64,000 nt of DNA from positions 1,201,001 to 1,265,000 of the forward strand of contig CM048845.1 of the NCBI GenBank assembly GCA_026545225.1, in the 5' to 3' direction. Positions 48,101 to 61,383 of this stretch are shown here, in pieces. Position numbers and translations under genes: made by a program. The DNA comes from Cornus controversa (Eukaryota > Streptophyta > Magnoliopsida > Cornales > Cornaceae). Below the pieces are notes generated by a model. The model saw only the letters and a list, made by a program, of their open reading frames with translations, did no database searches and was not told the DNA's origin. Position 1 is the stretch's first letter, and every line of letters starts with the position of its first letter.

Positions 48101-51100
48101 ACCCGAAATACATGTATAACACAATGGTAAGTACTTTACTTCTTAATTTTCAATTCTGAAAATTATATAATTAACAAATATGCTCAAAAACTAAATCTCA
48201 CCCTCCTGTGTTTGCAACTGAATCAATCATATGATTGCCATCGGCTCCTTCATCTTGGTTGTCAAGTGCGCTGTCCAATTTTTCTCCTGCTTCGTCACTT
48301 TGAATGAAAGCTCGCTCTTTTCCATCCTCAATATTTCTCCTTTCATCAACAATGACTTGGTCTTCAAAAGCTCCATCATTGCCAATTATATGTCCCTCAA
48401 CATGCCTATGGCCTCTATTCTTTTCATTATCCAACTTATTAGTTATAGCTGCAAGCATCAATTTCAAAGAAGTATAAAAATACAGTCTACTTTAAACAAA
48501 TGAAAACTAGATGTTATATGTAAGCATGGGGAAATTCTCAACTGTAATTAATGTAAAACAAATTCTTCCTCCACCAACTAGGAAAAAGGTGAAACATGTG
48601 ATAATAGGGCAGTTTATATGTTTTTCTTTTAATGTTATAATACGTGTGATTTTTTATCTAGTTGAGCAAGGGTGAGAAACTTTAAAGAGAGTGACAGAAA
48701 ATTCTCAGGTTTCATGATAACTGATACATAATTTTCAAATAAGCTCTGTAGTACTTCAATCAATTACATTCCCCAAAGAAATTTTAACACGATTATATCT
48801 AAGTTTTTATACTAATGAAATACATACTTGCATGAAGTTGACTGAACAAAACAATAATGACTGGAAAATAAATTTTATTCCAAAAACTAGTTCGTTTGAC
48901 TGCTACCTCTCCCTTGTCATACTTAGAAATTGCGCTTTTCTAATGTTATAATACATGTATATATATATTGGAAGAATGGTAAATGAATTTAGACAAATAA
49001 TTAAAATTGAACAAGAAGGCAAGAGCCAACAGCCCTACCTAAAGGCCAACAAAACAAAAAAGGCCATGAGAAACAAGAACACCCCAAAGTGTTTGACAGA
49101 CTCTAAACAGAGACAAGAAGAACCAACAGCATAGCCAAAAGAAACCACCAAACAATGAGTGTACACATTACACAAGCAAGAAAGCCCAAATATCATTAAG
49201 GAATATGTTCAGAAAAGTTTTCCCCACTTCAACAAGGAACAAAACCAGTTTCAAAACATCAAAATGCAGCCATAGCAGTACACAATAGGTGAAACTGCTC
49301 CATGAACCAGTTAAACAGCTGAATCAAAATCAATTCGAGCTACAAATAAAGAAACTAGCCAGCTGCGTCTTTCCAACAATTTTCCTGGCATAGGCAGAGT
49401 CTTTCATCCTTACAAAGAGCAGTTTGCATATGATGATATCTCTGATAAAATGGATAATTCCTGAAGGAAGAGAACTTGTTCCTCAAAAAGTTCTAGTGTT
49501 TCTCTCTCCTCGTATGAAGTAAATAGCAGCAGAAAGAACAAGTTTACGAACAAGAAACTTGGTAGAATTGAACCATCCCAGTGATGGGTCACCCAATCCC
49601 ACAAAGTATACCAATTCGAAGGAGCAATGTGTAACCCACAAATAAATAGGCAATAATTTCAAATCTGAGAAGAGAATATACACTGTAAAAACAAATGGGA
49701 CATGGACTCATTGTCTCTAGAACAAAAACAACAATGGTTTGGGATATTCAAATGAGCCATGGAGGGTTTGTCAAGGATAGGAGGCTTGTGTTTGCCTGCC
49801 ACCCAAGAAATAAAGCTATGCTGAGGAATTGAAAATTTAAACCACACAATTCTGAATCAATTCACCAAGTGAACAGGGGGAGACAGATAGTTCACAGTGT
49901 GGACTGTTGTTATTTCATTGAAAGGAATAAGGCTTTAAAAGAGATATTGGGCATTCTAAAAAAACAAATCACAAGTGCTTTACTGAAAAGTGAAAATATT
50001 ATTTCAATCTGTTGAAATTTTTTTACTTTTGTAAGAAAGGAAAATTAATAATTTTTTTATCTTTTTATGTATGCATGTTCAGACTTTATTTGGATTCTTT
50101 AACTCAAACTACTTTTTTATTTGATGGTGTACAACGGTCGCATTTTTGCTTTCCGTTGATCTTTCTATTTCCAATAAAATTTTAACTTATAGAAGTAACT
50201 TTCTTAGTATAACCCAATTATAATTTTATACCAGTTATAATTAAACACATATTTTCGGAAGAACCAAAAATCAAGATTTTGATATGGGAGGCAGTTTTAT
50301 CCTTCGAAATAAATTGATGAATGTAATAGATCATTCTAGGAGGCCCTAATAAACCATAAATTGAACCTATCGAATTTTTTGTGGCGATGGTTAGCTGTCA
50401 GCCAACATATTTTCTTAGTTTCTTTCAATATACTTTAGTGGCTTAGGACTTTATATAGTTCTTTCCACAGCAACAACAAGAAGCATAAAGCTATATATTT
50501 AACTTTCTTAACTTCAAGATCTGAATTTCTTTATAAGCCCTTACAGTTCTTTGTCTTCTTTTCCCTCCGCTTCACAAGATTTCCAGCACCACCACTACTG
50601 GCATATTTAGAGCAAGTTTTATTCCTGTGAAACAAGATAAAATTAATGTTTGACAATTAACCAGTCCAAGCATATGCACATGCATATACATATATGTAAT
50701 ATAATTGACCAAAGAAAAATAACTGGAAAAATATAAATAATTCTCTTTCAAGATGAAACTTAAAAAATCAAAACACTCTTCTCATTTGTAACCTTTAATT
50801 TGATGCTAGAGCATCTAGGTGTCAAATAAGACTTATATTTACATAACTTTCAAAAGATTCAAAAGATTGAATTATGCATGTACATGCATTAAAACCCGAA
50901 AAATTGTTCGTGCATGAAGTAACAGACACATGCACAAAATAGTTTAGACAAGAGAATTCGGAGATCAAAATCAGGCATTGACCCCTTTTCTTCAAAACCA
51001 GGTACTGTGTTCCTTTCAAAAACAACTGTAACAGATGAGATTTTTAGAACCAAACTTTAAGAGAATATTACAAATAATAAAATGAAAATTATACACACAA

Positions 51101-54100
51101 TAAAAATACATGTATAACACAATGGTAAGTACTTTACTTCTTAATTTTCAATTCTGAAAATTATATAATTAACAAATATGCTCAAAAACTAAATCTCACC
51201 CTCCTGTGTTTGCAACTGAATCAATCATATGATTGCCATCTGCTCCTTCATCTTGGTTGTCAAGTGCACTGTCCAATTTTTCTCCTGCTTCGTCACTTTG
51301 AATGAGAGCTCCCTCTTTTCCATCCTCAATATTTCTCCTTTCATCAACAATGACTTGTTCTTCAAAAGCTCCATCATTGCCAATTATATGTCCCTCAACA
51401 TGCCTATGGCCTCTATTCTTTTCATTATCCAACTTATTAGTTACAGCTGCCTCTTTTCCATCCTCAATATTTCTCCTTTCATCAACAATGACTTGTTCTT
51501 CAAAAGCTCCATCATTGCCAATTATATGTCCCTCAACATGCCTATGGCCTCTATTCTTTTCATTATCCAACTTATTAGTTACAGCTGCAAGCATCAATTT
51601 CAAAGAAATATAAAAATACAGTCTACTTTAAACAAATGAAAACTAGATGTTATATGTAAGCATGGAGATATTCTTAACTGTAATTAATGTAAGACAAATT
51701 CTTCCTTCACCAACTAGGAAAAAGGTGAAACATGTGATAATAGGGCAGTTTATTTGTTATACTTTTAATGTAATAATACATGTGATTTTTTATCTAGTTG
51801 AGCAAGGGTGAGAAACTTTAAAGAGAGTGATGGAAAATTCTCAGGTTTCATGAAAACTGATACATAATTTTCAAATAAGCTCTGTAGTACTTCAATCAAT
51901 TACATTCCCCAAAGAAATTTTAACTCAATTATATCTAAGTTTTTATACTAATGAAATACATACTTGCATGAAGTTGACTGAACAAAACAATAATGACTGG
52001 AAAAAAAATTTTATTCCAAAAACTAGTTCGTTTGACTGCTACCTCTCCCTTGTCATACTTAGAAATTGAGCTTTTCTAATGTTATATTACATGTATATAT
52101 ATATTGGAAGTATGGTAAATGAATTTAGACAAATAATTAAAATTGAACAAGAAGGCAAGAGCCAACAGCACTACCAAAAGGCCAACAAAACAAAAAAGGC
52201 CATGAGAAACAAAAACACCCCAAAGTGTTTGACAGACTCTAAACAGAGACAAGAAGAACCAACAGCATAGCCAAAAGAAACCACCAAACAATGAGTGTAC
52301 ACATTACACAAGCAAGAAAGCCCAAATATCATTAAGGAATATGCTCAGAAAAGTTTTCCCCAATTCATCAAGGAACAAAACCAGTTTCAAAACATCAAAG
52401 TGCAGCCATAATAGTACACATGTACAAGAGGTGAAACTCTCCATGAACCAGTTAAACAGCTTAATCAAAACCAATTTGAGCAACAAATAAAGAAACTAGG
52501 CAGCTGCGTCTCCCCAACAACTTTCCTGGGATAGGCAGAGTCTTTCATCCTTACAAAGAGTAGTTTGCATCTGATGATATCTCTGATAAAATGGATAATT
52601 CCTGAAGGAAGAAAACTTGTTCCTCAAAAAGTTTTAGTGTTTCTCTCTCCTCGTATGAAGTAAATGGCAGCAGAAAGAACAAGTTTACGAACAAGAAACT
52701 TAGTAGAATTGAACCATCACAGTGATGGGCCACCCAATCCCACAAATTATCCCAATTCAAAGGAGCAATGTGTAACCCACAAATAAATTGGCAATAATTT
52801 CAAATCTGAGAAGAGAATATACACTGTAAAAACAAATGGGACATGGACTCATTGTCTGTAGAACAAAAACAACAATGGTTTGGGATATGCAAATGAGCCA
52901 TGGAGGGCTTGTCAAGGATAGGAGGCTTGTGTTTGGCTGCCATCCAAGTAATAACACTATGCTGAGGAATTGAAAATTTAAACCACACAATTCTGAAACA
53001 ATTCACCAAGTGAACAGGAGGAGACAGATAGTTCACAGTTTGGACTGAAGCAAAAGTATAATACATGTGATTTGTTATTTCATTGAAAGGAATAAGGCTT
53101 TAAAAGAGATATTGGGCATTCTAAAAAACAATTCACAAGTGCTTTACTGAAAAGAGAAAATATTTTTTCAATCCGGTGATAATTTTTTACTTTTGTAAAA
53201 AAGGAAAATTAATAATTTTTTTATCTTTTTACGTATGCATGTTCAGACTTTATTTGGATTCTCTAACACAAAATACTTTTTTATTCGATCGTGTAAAATG
53301 GTCCCTTTTTTTCTTTCCATTGATCTTTCTATTTCCAATAAAATTTTAACTTATAGAAGTAACTTTCTTAGTATAACCCAATTATAATTTTATACCAGTT
53401 ATAATTAAACACAAATTTTGGGAAGAACCAAAAATCAAGATTTTGATATGGGAGGCAGTTTGATCCTTCGAAATAAATTGATGAATTTAGTAGATCATTC
53501 AAGGAGGCCCTAATAAACCATAAATTGAACCTATCGAATTTTTTGTGGCGATGGTTAGCTGTCAGCAAAAATATTTTCTTAGTTTCTTTCAATATACTTT
53601 AGTGGCTTAGGACTTCATATAGTTCTTTCCACAGCAACAACAAGAAGTATAAAGCTATATATTTAACTTTCTAAACTACAAGATCTGAATTTCTTTATAA
53701 GCCCTTACAGTTCTTTGTCTTCTTTTCCCTCCGCTTCACAAGATTTCCAGCACCACCACTACTGGCATCTTTACAGCAAGTTTTATTTCTGTGAAACAAG
53801 ACAAAATTAATGTTTGCCAATTAACCAGTCCAAGCATATGCACATGCATATACATATATGTAATATAACTGACCAAAGAAAAATAACTGACAAAATATGT
53901 ATAATTCTCTTTCAAGCTGAAACTTAAAAAATCAAAACACTCTTCTCATTTGTAACCTTTAATTTGATAGTAGAGCATCCAGGTGTAGAATAAGACTTAT
54001 ATTTACATAACTTTCAAAAGATTCAAAAGATTGAATTATGCATGTACATGCATTAAAACCCGAAAAATTGTTCGTGCATGAAGTAACAAACATGCACAAA

Positions 54101-57100
54101 ATAGTTTAGACGAGAGAATTCGGAGATCAAAATCAGGCATTGACCCCTTTTATTCAAAACCAGGTACTGTGTTCCTTTCAAAAACAACTGTAACAGATGA
54201 GATTTTTAGAACCAAACTTTAAGAGAACATTATAAATAAAAAAAGTGCCCAACGATACCTGCTCTTTCCATCTTTCTTCCCAACCTTGCACACATCAATT
54301 GTAGATTGTTTGACATTGATGCTTTTATCATCCTTGTCTTCCCTTCTCTCGCACAGTTTCTCATTCTCATGTTGATTCTCCGAATTCCCAACCACATCAT
54401 CAGGAGTGTTTAGTTGGAAAGCATGCGGATGGAAACCATGCTTAGGTCCTTTAATAAAACTACACACAATAAAAATACATGTATAACACAATGGTAAGTA
54501 ATTTACTTCTTAATTTTCAATTCCGAAAATTACATAATTAACAAATATGCTCAAAAACTAAATCTCACCCTCCTGTGTTTGCAACTGAATCAATCATATG
54601 ATTGCCATCTGCTCCATCTTGGTTGTCAAGTGCGCTGTCCAATTTTTCTCCTGCTTCGTCACTTTGAATGAGAGCTCGCTCTTTTCCATCCTCAATATTT
54701 CTCCTTTCATCAACAATGACTTGTTCTTCAAAAGCTCCATCATTGCCAATTATATGTCCCTCAACATGATTATGGCCTCTATTCTTTTCATTATCCATCT
54801 TATTAGTTATAGCTGCAAGCATCAATTTCAAAGAAGTATAAAAATACAGTCTACTTTAAACAAATGAAAACTAGATGTTATATGTAAGCATGGGGAAATT
54901 CTCAACTGTAATTAATGTAAAACAAATTCTTCCTCCACCAACTAGGAAAAAGGTGAAACATGTGATAATAGAGCAGTTTATATGTTATTCTTTTAATGTT
55001 ATAATACATGTGATTTTTTATCTAGTTGAGCAAGGGTGAGAAACTTTAAAGAGAGTGACGGAAAATTCTCAGGTTTCATGAAAACTGATACATAATTTTC
55101 AAATAAGCTCTGTAGTACTTCAATCAATTACATTCCCCAAAGAAATTTTAACTCAATTATATGTAAGTTTTTTTACTAATGAAATACATACTTACATGAA
55201 GTTGACTAAACAAAATAATAATGACTAGAAAATAAATTTTATTCCAAAAACTATTTCCTTTGATTGCTACCTCTCCCTTGTCATACTTAGAAATTGAGCT
55301 TTTCTAATGTTATAATACATGAATTTAGACAAATAATTAAAATTGAACGAGAAGGCAAGAGCCAACAGCCCTACCAAAAGGCCATGAGAAACAAGAACAC
55401 CCCAAAGTGGTTGACAGACTCTAAACAGAGACAAGAAGAACCAACAGCATAGCCAAAAGAAACCACCAAACAATGAGTGTATACACTACACAAGCAAGAA
55501 AGCCCAAATATCATTAAGGAATATGCTCAGAAAAGTTTTCCCCACTTCAACAAGGAACAAAACCAGTTTCAAAACATCAAAGTACAGCCATACAGTACAC
55601 ATGTACAATAGGTGAAACTCTCCATGAACCAGTTAAACAGCTGAATCAAAATCAATTAGAGCTACAAATAAAGAAACTAGGCAGCTGCGTCTCTCCAAAA
55701 AGTTCTAGTGTTTCTCTCTCCTCGTATGAAGTAAATAGCAGCAGAAAGAACAAGTTTACGAACAAGAAACTTGATAGAATTGAACCATCCCAGTGACGGG
55801 CTACCCAATCCCACAAAGTATCCCAATTCAAAGGAGCAATGTGTAACCCACAAATAATTGGCAATAATTTCAAATCTGTGAAGAGAATATACACTGTAAA
55901 AACAAATGGGACATGGACTCATTATCTCTAGAACAAAAACAACAATGGTTTGGGATATGCAAATGAGCCATGGAGGGCTTGTCAAGGATAGGAGGCTTGT
56001 ATTTGGCTGCCACCCAAGAAATAAAGCTATGCTGAGGAATTGAAAATTTAAACCACACAATTCTGAAACAATTCACCAAGTGAACAGGAGGAGACATAGT
56101 TCACAGTGTGGACTGAAGCAAAGGTATAATACATGTGATTTGTTAATTCAGTGAAAGGAATAAAGCTCTAAAAGAGATATTGGGCATTCTAAAAAAACAA
56201 TTCACAAGTGCTTTACTGAAAAGTGAAAATATTTTTTCAATCCGTTGAAATTTTTTTACTTTTGTAAAAAAGGAAAATTAATAATTTTTTTATCTTTTTA
56301 CATATGCATGTTCAGACTTTATTTGGATTCTTTAACTCAAAATACTTTTTTATTTGATAGTGCAAAATGGTCCCTTTTTGCTTCCATTGATCTTTCTATT
56401 TCAAATGGAATTTTAACTTATTGAGGTAACTTGCATACTATAATTTATACCTAACACAAATTTTGGGAAGAATCAAAAATCATGATTTTGGTAGGGGAGG
56501 CAGATTGATCCTTCAAAATAAATTGATGTATTTAGTAGGATCGTTCTAAGAGGCCCTATTGAATTTTTTGTGGTGATTGTTATCTGTCAGCCAACATATT
56601 TTCTTAGTTTCTTTCAGTATACTTTAGTGGCTAAGGACTTCATATAGTTCTTTCCACAGCAACAACATGTATAAAACTATATATTTAAGTTTTAAACTTC
56701 AAGATCTGAGTTTCTTTATAAGCCCTTACACTTCTTTGTCTTCTTTTCCCTCCGCTTCACGAGATTTCCAGCACCACCAATGCCAGAATCTTCACAGCAA
56801 GTTTTATTTCTGTGAAATAAGAGAAATAATGTTTGATAGTTAACCAGTCCAAGCATATACATATGTACATGCACATGCATACTCACGTATATGTAATATA
56901 ATTGACCATAGAAAAATAACTCAAAAAATATATATAATTCTCTTTCAAGCTGAAACTTACAAAATCACAACCCTCTTCTCATTTGTAACTCTTAATTTGA
57001 TGGTAGAACATCCAGGTGTAGGAAAAGACTCATATTTCCATAATTGTCAAAATATTGAATTATGCACGTACATGCATTAAAACCCGAAAAATTGTTCATG

Positions 57101-60100
57101 CATGAAGTAACAGACACATGCACAAAATAGTTTAGATGAGAGAATTCGGAGATCAAAATCAGGTATTGACCCCTTTTCTTCGAAACCAGGTACTGTGTTC
57201 CTTTCAAAACAACTGTAACCGATGAGATTTTTAGAAACAAACTTTAAGAGAATATTATAAATAATAAAAAGTACCCAACGATACCTTCTCTTTCCATCTT
57301 CCTTCCCAACCTTGCACACATCAATTGTAGATTGTTCAACATTGATGCTTTTATCATCCTTGTCTTCCCTTCTCTCGCACAATTTCTCATTCTGGTGTTG
57401 ATTCTCCGAATTTTCAACCACATCATCAGCAGAGTTAAGTTGGAAAGGATGTGGATGGAAACCATGCTTAGGTCCTTCAATAAAACTACACATAATAAAA
57501 ACAAATGTATAATACATCAGTAAGTACTTCTTGATTTCCAATTCCAAAAATAATATAATCAACAAATATGCTCAAAACTAAATCGCACCCTCCTGTGGTT
57601 GCAACAGAATCAATCATATGATTGCCATCGGCTCCTTCATCTTTGTTGTCAAGTGCTCTGTCCATTCTTTCTCCTGCTTCATCACTTTGAATGATAGTTC
57701 GCTCTTTTCTAACGCCAATATTTCTCCTTTCATCAACAATGACTTGTTCTTCAAACACTCCATCATTGCCAATTATGTGTCCCTCAATATGCATATGACC
57801 CGTATTCTTTTCATTATCCAACTTACTGATGTATTAACAGAGGCATAAAAAAAGAAATGGAAGATGTCATTAAAAAAAAATGGAAGACGTCATCAACAGA
57901 GGCATAAAAAAAGAATTAGGCAGGTTCCGTGAAGAAGCCACAGATTCAAGAGCCCTTGGAAAATTACAAAATCTAATAGACATCAACCTTTCTGTAACGG
58001 AACTGAAAACAGAATTTAACACCTTAAGGAGGAGAGAACTGATTATTGAAAAATCTATCATTCCTCTCTCTCCAAATGTGAGAAACTGAAGCAGCAAGGG
58101 CAAGTTTGAGTAAAGAGAACCAGCTAGCTAGACTTCTGTTCTTCAGCTAGAAGAGCCCAAATTAAAAAGCATTGCCAATTGCTAGAATGCACATGAAAGA
58201 CACATGTGACCTGAATATAGTCCCAAATAATAGCAGAATAAGATCATGTGGATTGAAACCATGCTTAGGTCCAAGAACTATACATAATATACATACATGT
58301 ATAATACAAGATAAGAACTTAAGTTATTGGTTTCCAAATCCAAAAATTATAAAATCAACAATATGCTCAAAAACAAATTCTCACCCTCCTGTGTTTCCAT
58401 TTTGTGCAACAGAATCAATCATATGATTTTCACCGGCTCTCTCATCCTGGTTGTCAAGTGTTGTGTCCAATTGTTCTCCTGCTTTGTCACTTTGAATGAT
58501 GGCTTGATGTTTTCCAACTTCATTTTCCCTTCCAGCAGCAACGAGTTGTTCCTCAAAATCTCCATCATTGTCAATTGTATGTCCCTCAACATGCACATGA
58601 CCAGTACTCTTATCATTGTCCAACTTATTAGTTATAGCTGCAAGCACCAATTTCAAATAATATGAGAACACAAAATCATTATATATAAACAAATGAAAAT
58701 TTGATATTACACTTATGCATAGGGAAGTCCTTAGCTGAAAGTAATGTAAGACAGATTTTCCCTTCACCAATTTGGGAAAAGGTTAAATGAAAACTCATTT
58801 TCCCTTCACCAACTTGGGAAAGGGAAGAAATGAAAAACTTAAGCCGATTGTTTACTTGACCACAATAGCTTGCTTGCTTACATATTATGTCAACAACCAA
58901 TCTCACAAAAAGCATAAGCAGATAAATATAGTGTGAGTTAAGTGTGTATATACATAGCAGAAGGTATATTAAATGGAGATCACATTGTTATATTGATGCA
59001 GAGTCCTTCCATTGTGATTCTCTTGTGTGGTATAATCAATTTATCATCTTTCTCAAGACTTGTTAGTCATGTAATATGACAATAGGACCAAAGACCTCAA
59101 ATGATAGAAGTTGATGCATGGTTCAAAACTCAGTATCAAGGGGTTTGCGATTCTTCTTTATTTAGGCCTATTTATCTTCTTTTCTTACTCATTGTATACT
59201 TAATTTTATCACCAAATATTGCATCTGAGGTTTTGCTAAAAGCTTATATTATTACAGACTACAGTACATATTTTTTTTCTTTTTTTGTCAAGTAAAATCC
59301 CTCTAGTAATTTACCTATAAAGCTAATAAATTCGACATACATATATGATCCACATCATATGTAAATTAAATGTATCCAAATGGAGTTCTAACATGTCAAA
59401 GTAGAGAAAAAACTGAAAGGCACATTCCTTCTAATATCAATATTACCCAGGTTCACCACTGTTGGAGAGTGATATGATATACCTGGGGTTAAGAATTGAC
59501 ATTCAGGGAGAGGGAAACTCAGTGATATGATATGCCTGGGGTTATGAATTTACTTTAATTTACCTTATAAAAAAAAAAAAAACATGTCAACACATGGTGT
59601 CATACTCATGCTCTATTTAATTGAATCAAATCCAACTAAAGATCATTTTCCATCTTTCATGATCACGTACGTGGTCAAATTCAAAGAAATCGCACAAATC
59701 AGAACAAGGACAATATGATGATAATTAAGGATTTGAGAATGTTAAGCTTTAGCAGAATGGTAAGAAACGAGTAATAGAGCAAAAGCCAAGATGTTGGAAG
59801 AGGGGTTTATAAATTTGTTGAGTGATATATGTTAAGAAATAACCTTACCATGGATTTGCAAATTATGTAAGAAGAGCTACAGTAATTTCTATGATATATA
59901 AAACTCTCTTACAATACAACATATAGTCATAAAACATAAACAACAAGAGAACACAACAAATAGGATATATTAATTTACCTTAAAAAAACAACAACAATAG
60001 GATATATTGAGTACCTTGGAGAAAGAGCGCAAACACAAAAAATGGAACATGCAAAGCAGATTTGACAAAGACACAACACTGAAACCATATTCGCTATACC

Positions 60101-61346
60101 ACTTGATGTTCTTTCAATAATGTTTATGCTATTTGCGATTGAGGTGAGCCATTTCAAACAAAGCTAACAAAAAAATTGATGCCAATATATAAGTCACATT
60201 AAACGGCAATGTCCAAGATGAGTAATTAAATATTTATACCATGTCATACAGCAAACACTAAGCACTCATTCAACAACACATTAATATCAGCACATGTCAA
60301 GTAAAATAGTACAAAGATGAAAATTCGAGCAATACAACCGAAATATGGAATTGAAAATTGAGTATCAGATGGACCACCATTTTGTGGAGGCTGATGTGAA
60401 TCAGGAAGGAGAGCAAGAGTGTTGTCATCAATCAAGCTATCTTTCAATTCATGCTCGTTTAGTTTCTTTTCTTCTCCTAAAAAATATTATGTTATGATTC
60501 AGTCAAGAAAACCATTTGCACATAAGTAAAATTTTTAAACTTGCTACCATTTGAGAGCACATACATTCAGTAGAATGTATACATACATATATATATATAT
60601 ATATATAGGGTAAAGTGCAAAAACACACCCTCACTATATACCAAATGTGCAAAAACCCCCCTTACAGTGCAAAAAAGCTCTCTCACTATTTACAAAATGT
60701 GCAAATAAGGACATTTTGTCAATTTAACAACTAAAATGTTTAAAACACCCTTACACTCTAGTACCATGTTTGGATGTCCAAAAAAGGCTCATCTGAATAT
60801 TAATTTCTTATTTATTTAAAAAATGTGCGAATACTCTCTTATTTTCACTCATCAAGTCCATCTGAAATAATAAAATAATTAAAATATATTTTTAGTTAAT
60901 ATAAAAATTAAAAAAAAAGGAAATATTGCATCCATACATGGCACAAGGGTTTTAAAGGCCGTAAAGAGCATTTTGGTCATTTAAAAAGGAAATTTTGGTG
61001 GAGAGGATGTTTGCACATATTGTAAAAATACATAGGCTTATATGCACATAATAAACTGCCTGGAGAGTTTTCTACACATTTTGTATATAGCAGAGTGTTT
61101 TTATCTTAACCCTTATATATATAATACAAAGATGAAAATTCAAGCAATACAACTAAAATACTATAGAAGTGAAAATTTAATATCATACTGACCACTATTT
61201 TGTGGAGGCTGATGTGAAGCAGGAAGGATAGCGAGAGTGCTGTCATCAATCAAGCTATCGTTTTGTTTCTCTTCTTCTCCTAAAGAATCACTAAATATTA
61301 AGTTGTAATAATTCGGTCAAGGAAACCATTTTCACCTTAAACAATG

Positions 61347-61383
<37 letters not shown>

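Larger units (their letters stand above)
48704..51839 (-). repeat. Exon-cassette array, unit 2 (exons Z4 and X4)
   Basis: This unit of 3136 bp has the same order: LINE fragment (48956-49900), exon Z4 (50624-50545) and exon X4 (51584-51200). The Y exon is missing through a separate, smaller deletion near 51075-51100. X4 has an internal 138-bp duplication. Confidence 0.88.

Noticed and set aside
45935-56100. Possible short membrane proteins on the minus strand (hydrophobic LFFLLLFTSYEERE, SLFRVCQTLWGV)
   Set aside because: They are frames of the LINE zinc-binding tail, broken by shifts and present identically in all array units.
48231-58665. Plus-strand ORFs repeated four or more times (MIAIGSFI…, FILVVKC)
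   Set aside because: They are antisense shadows of the acidic X exons. The minus-strand frame has splice sites and matching phases.
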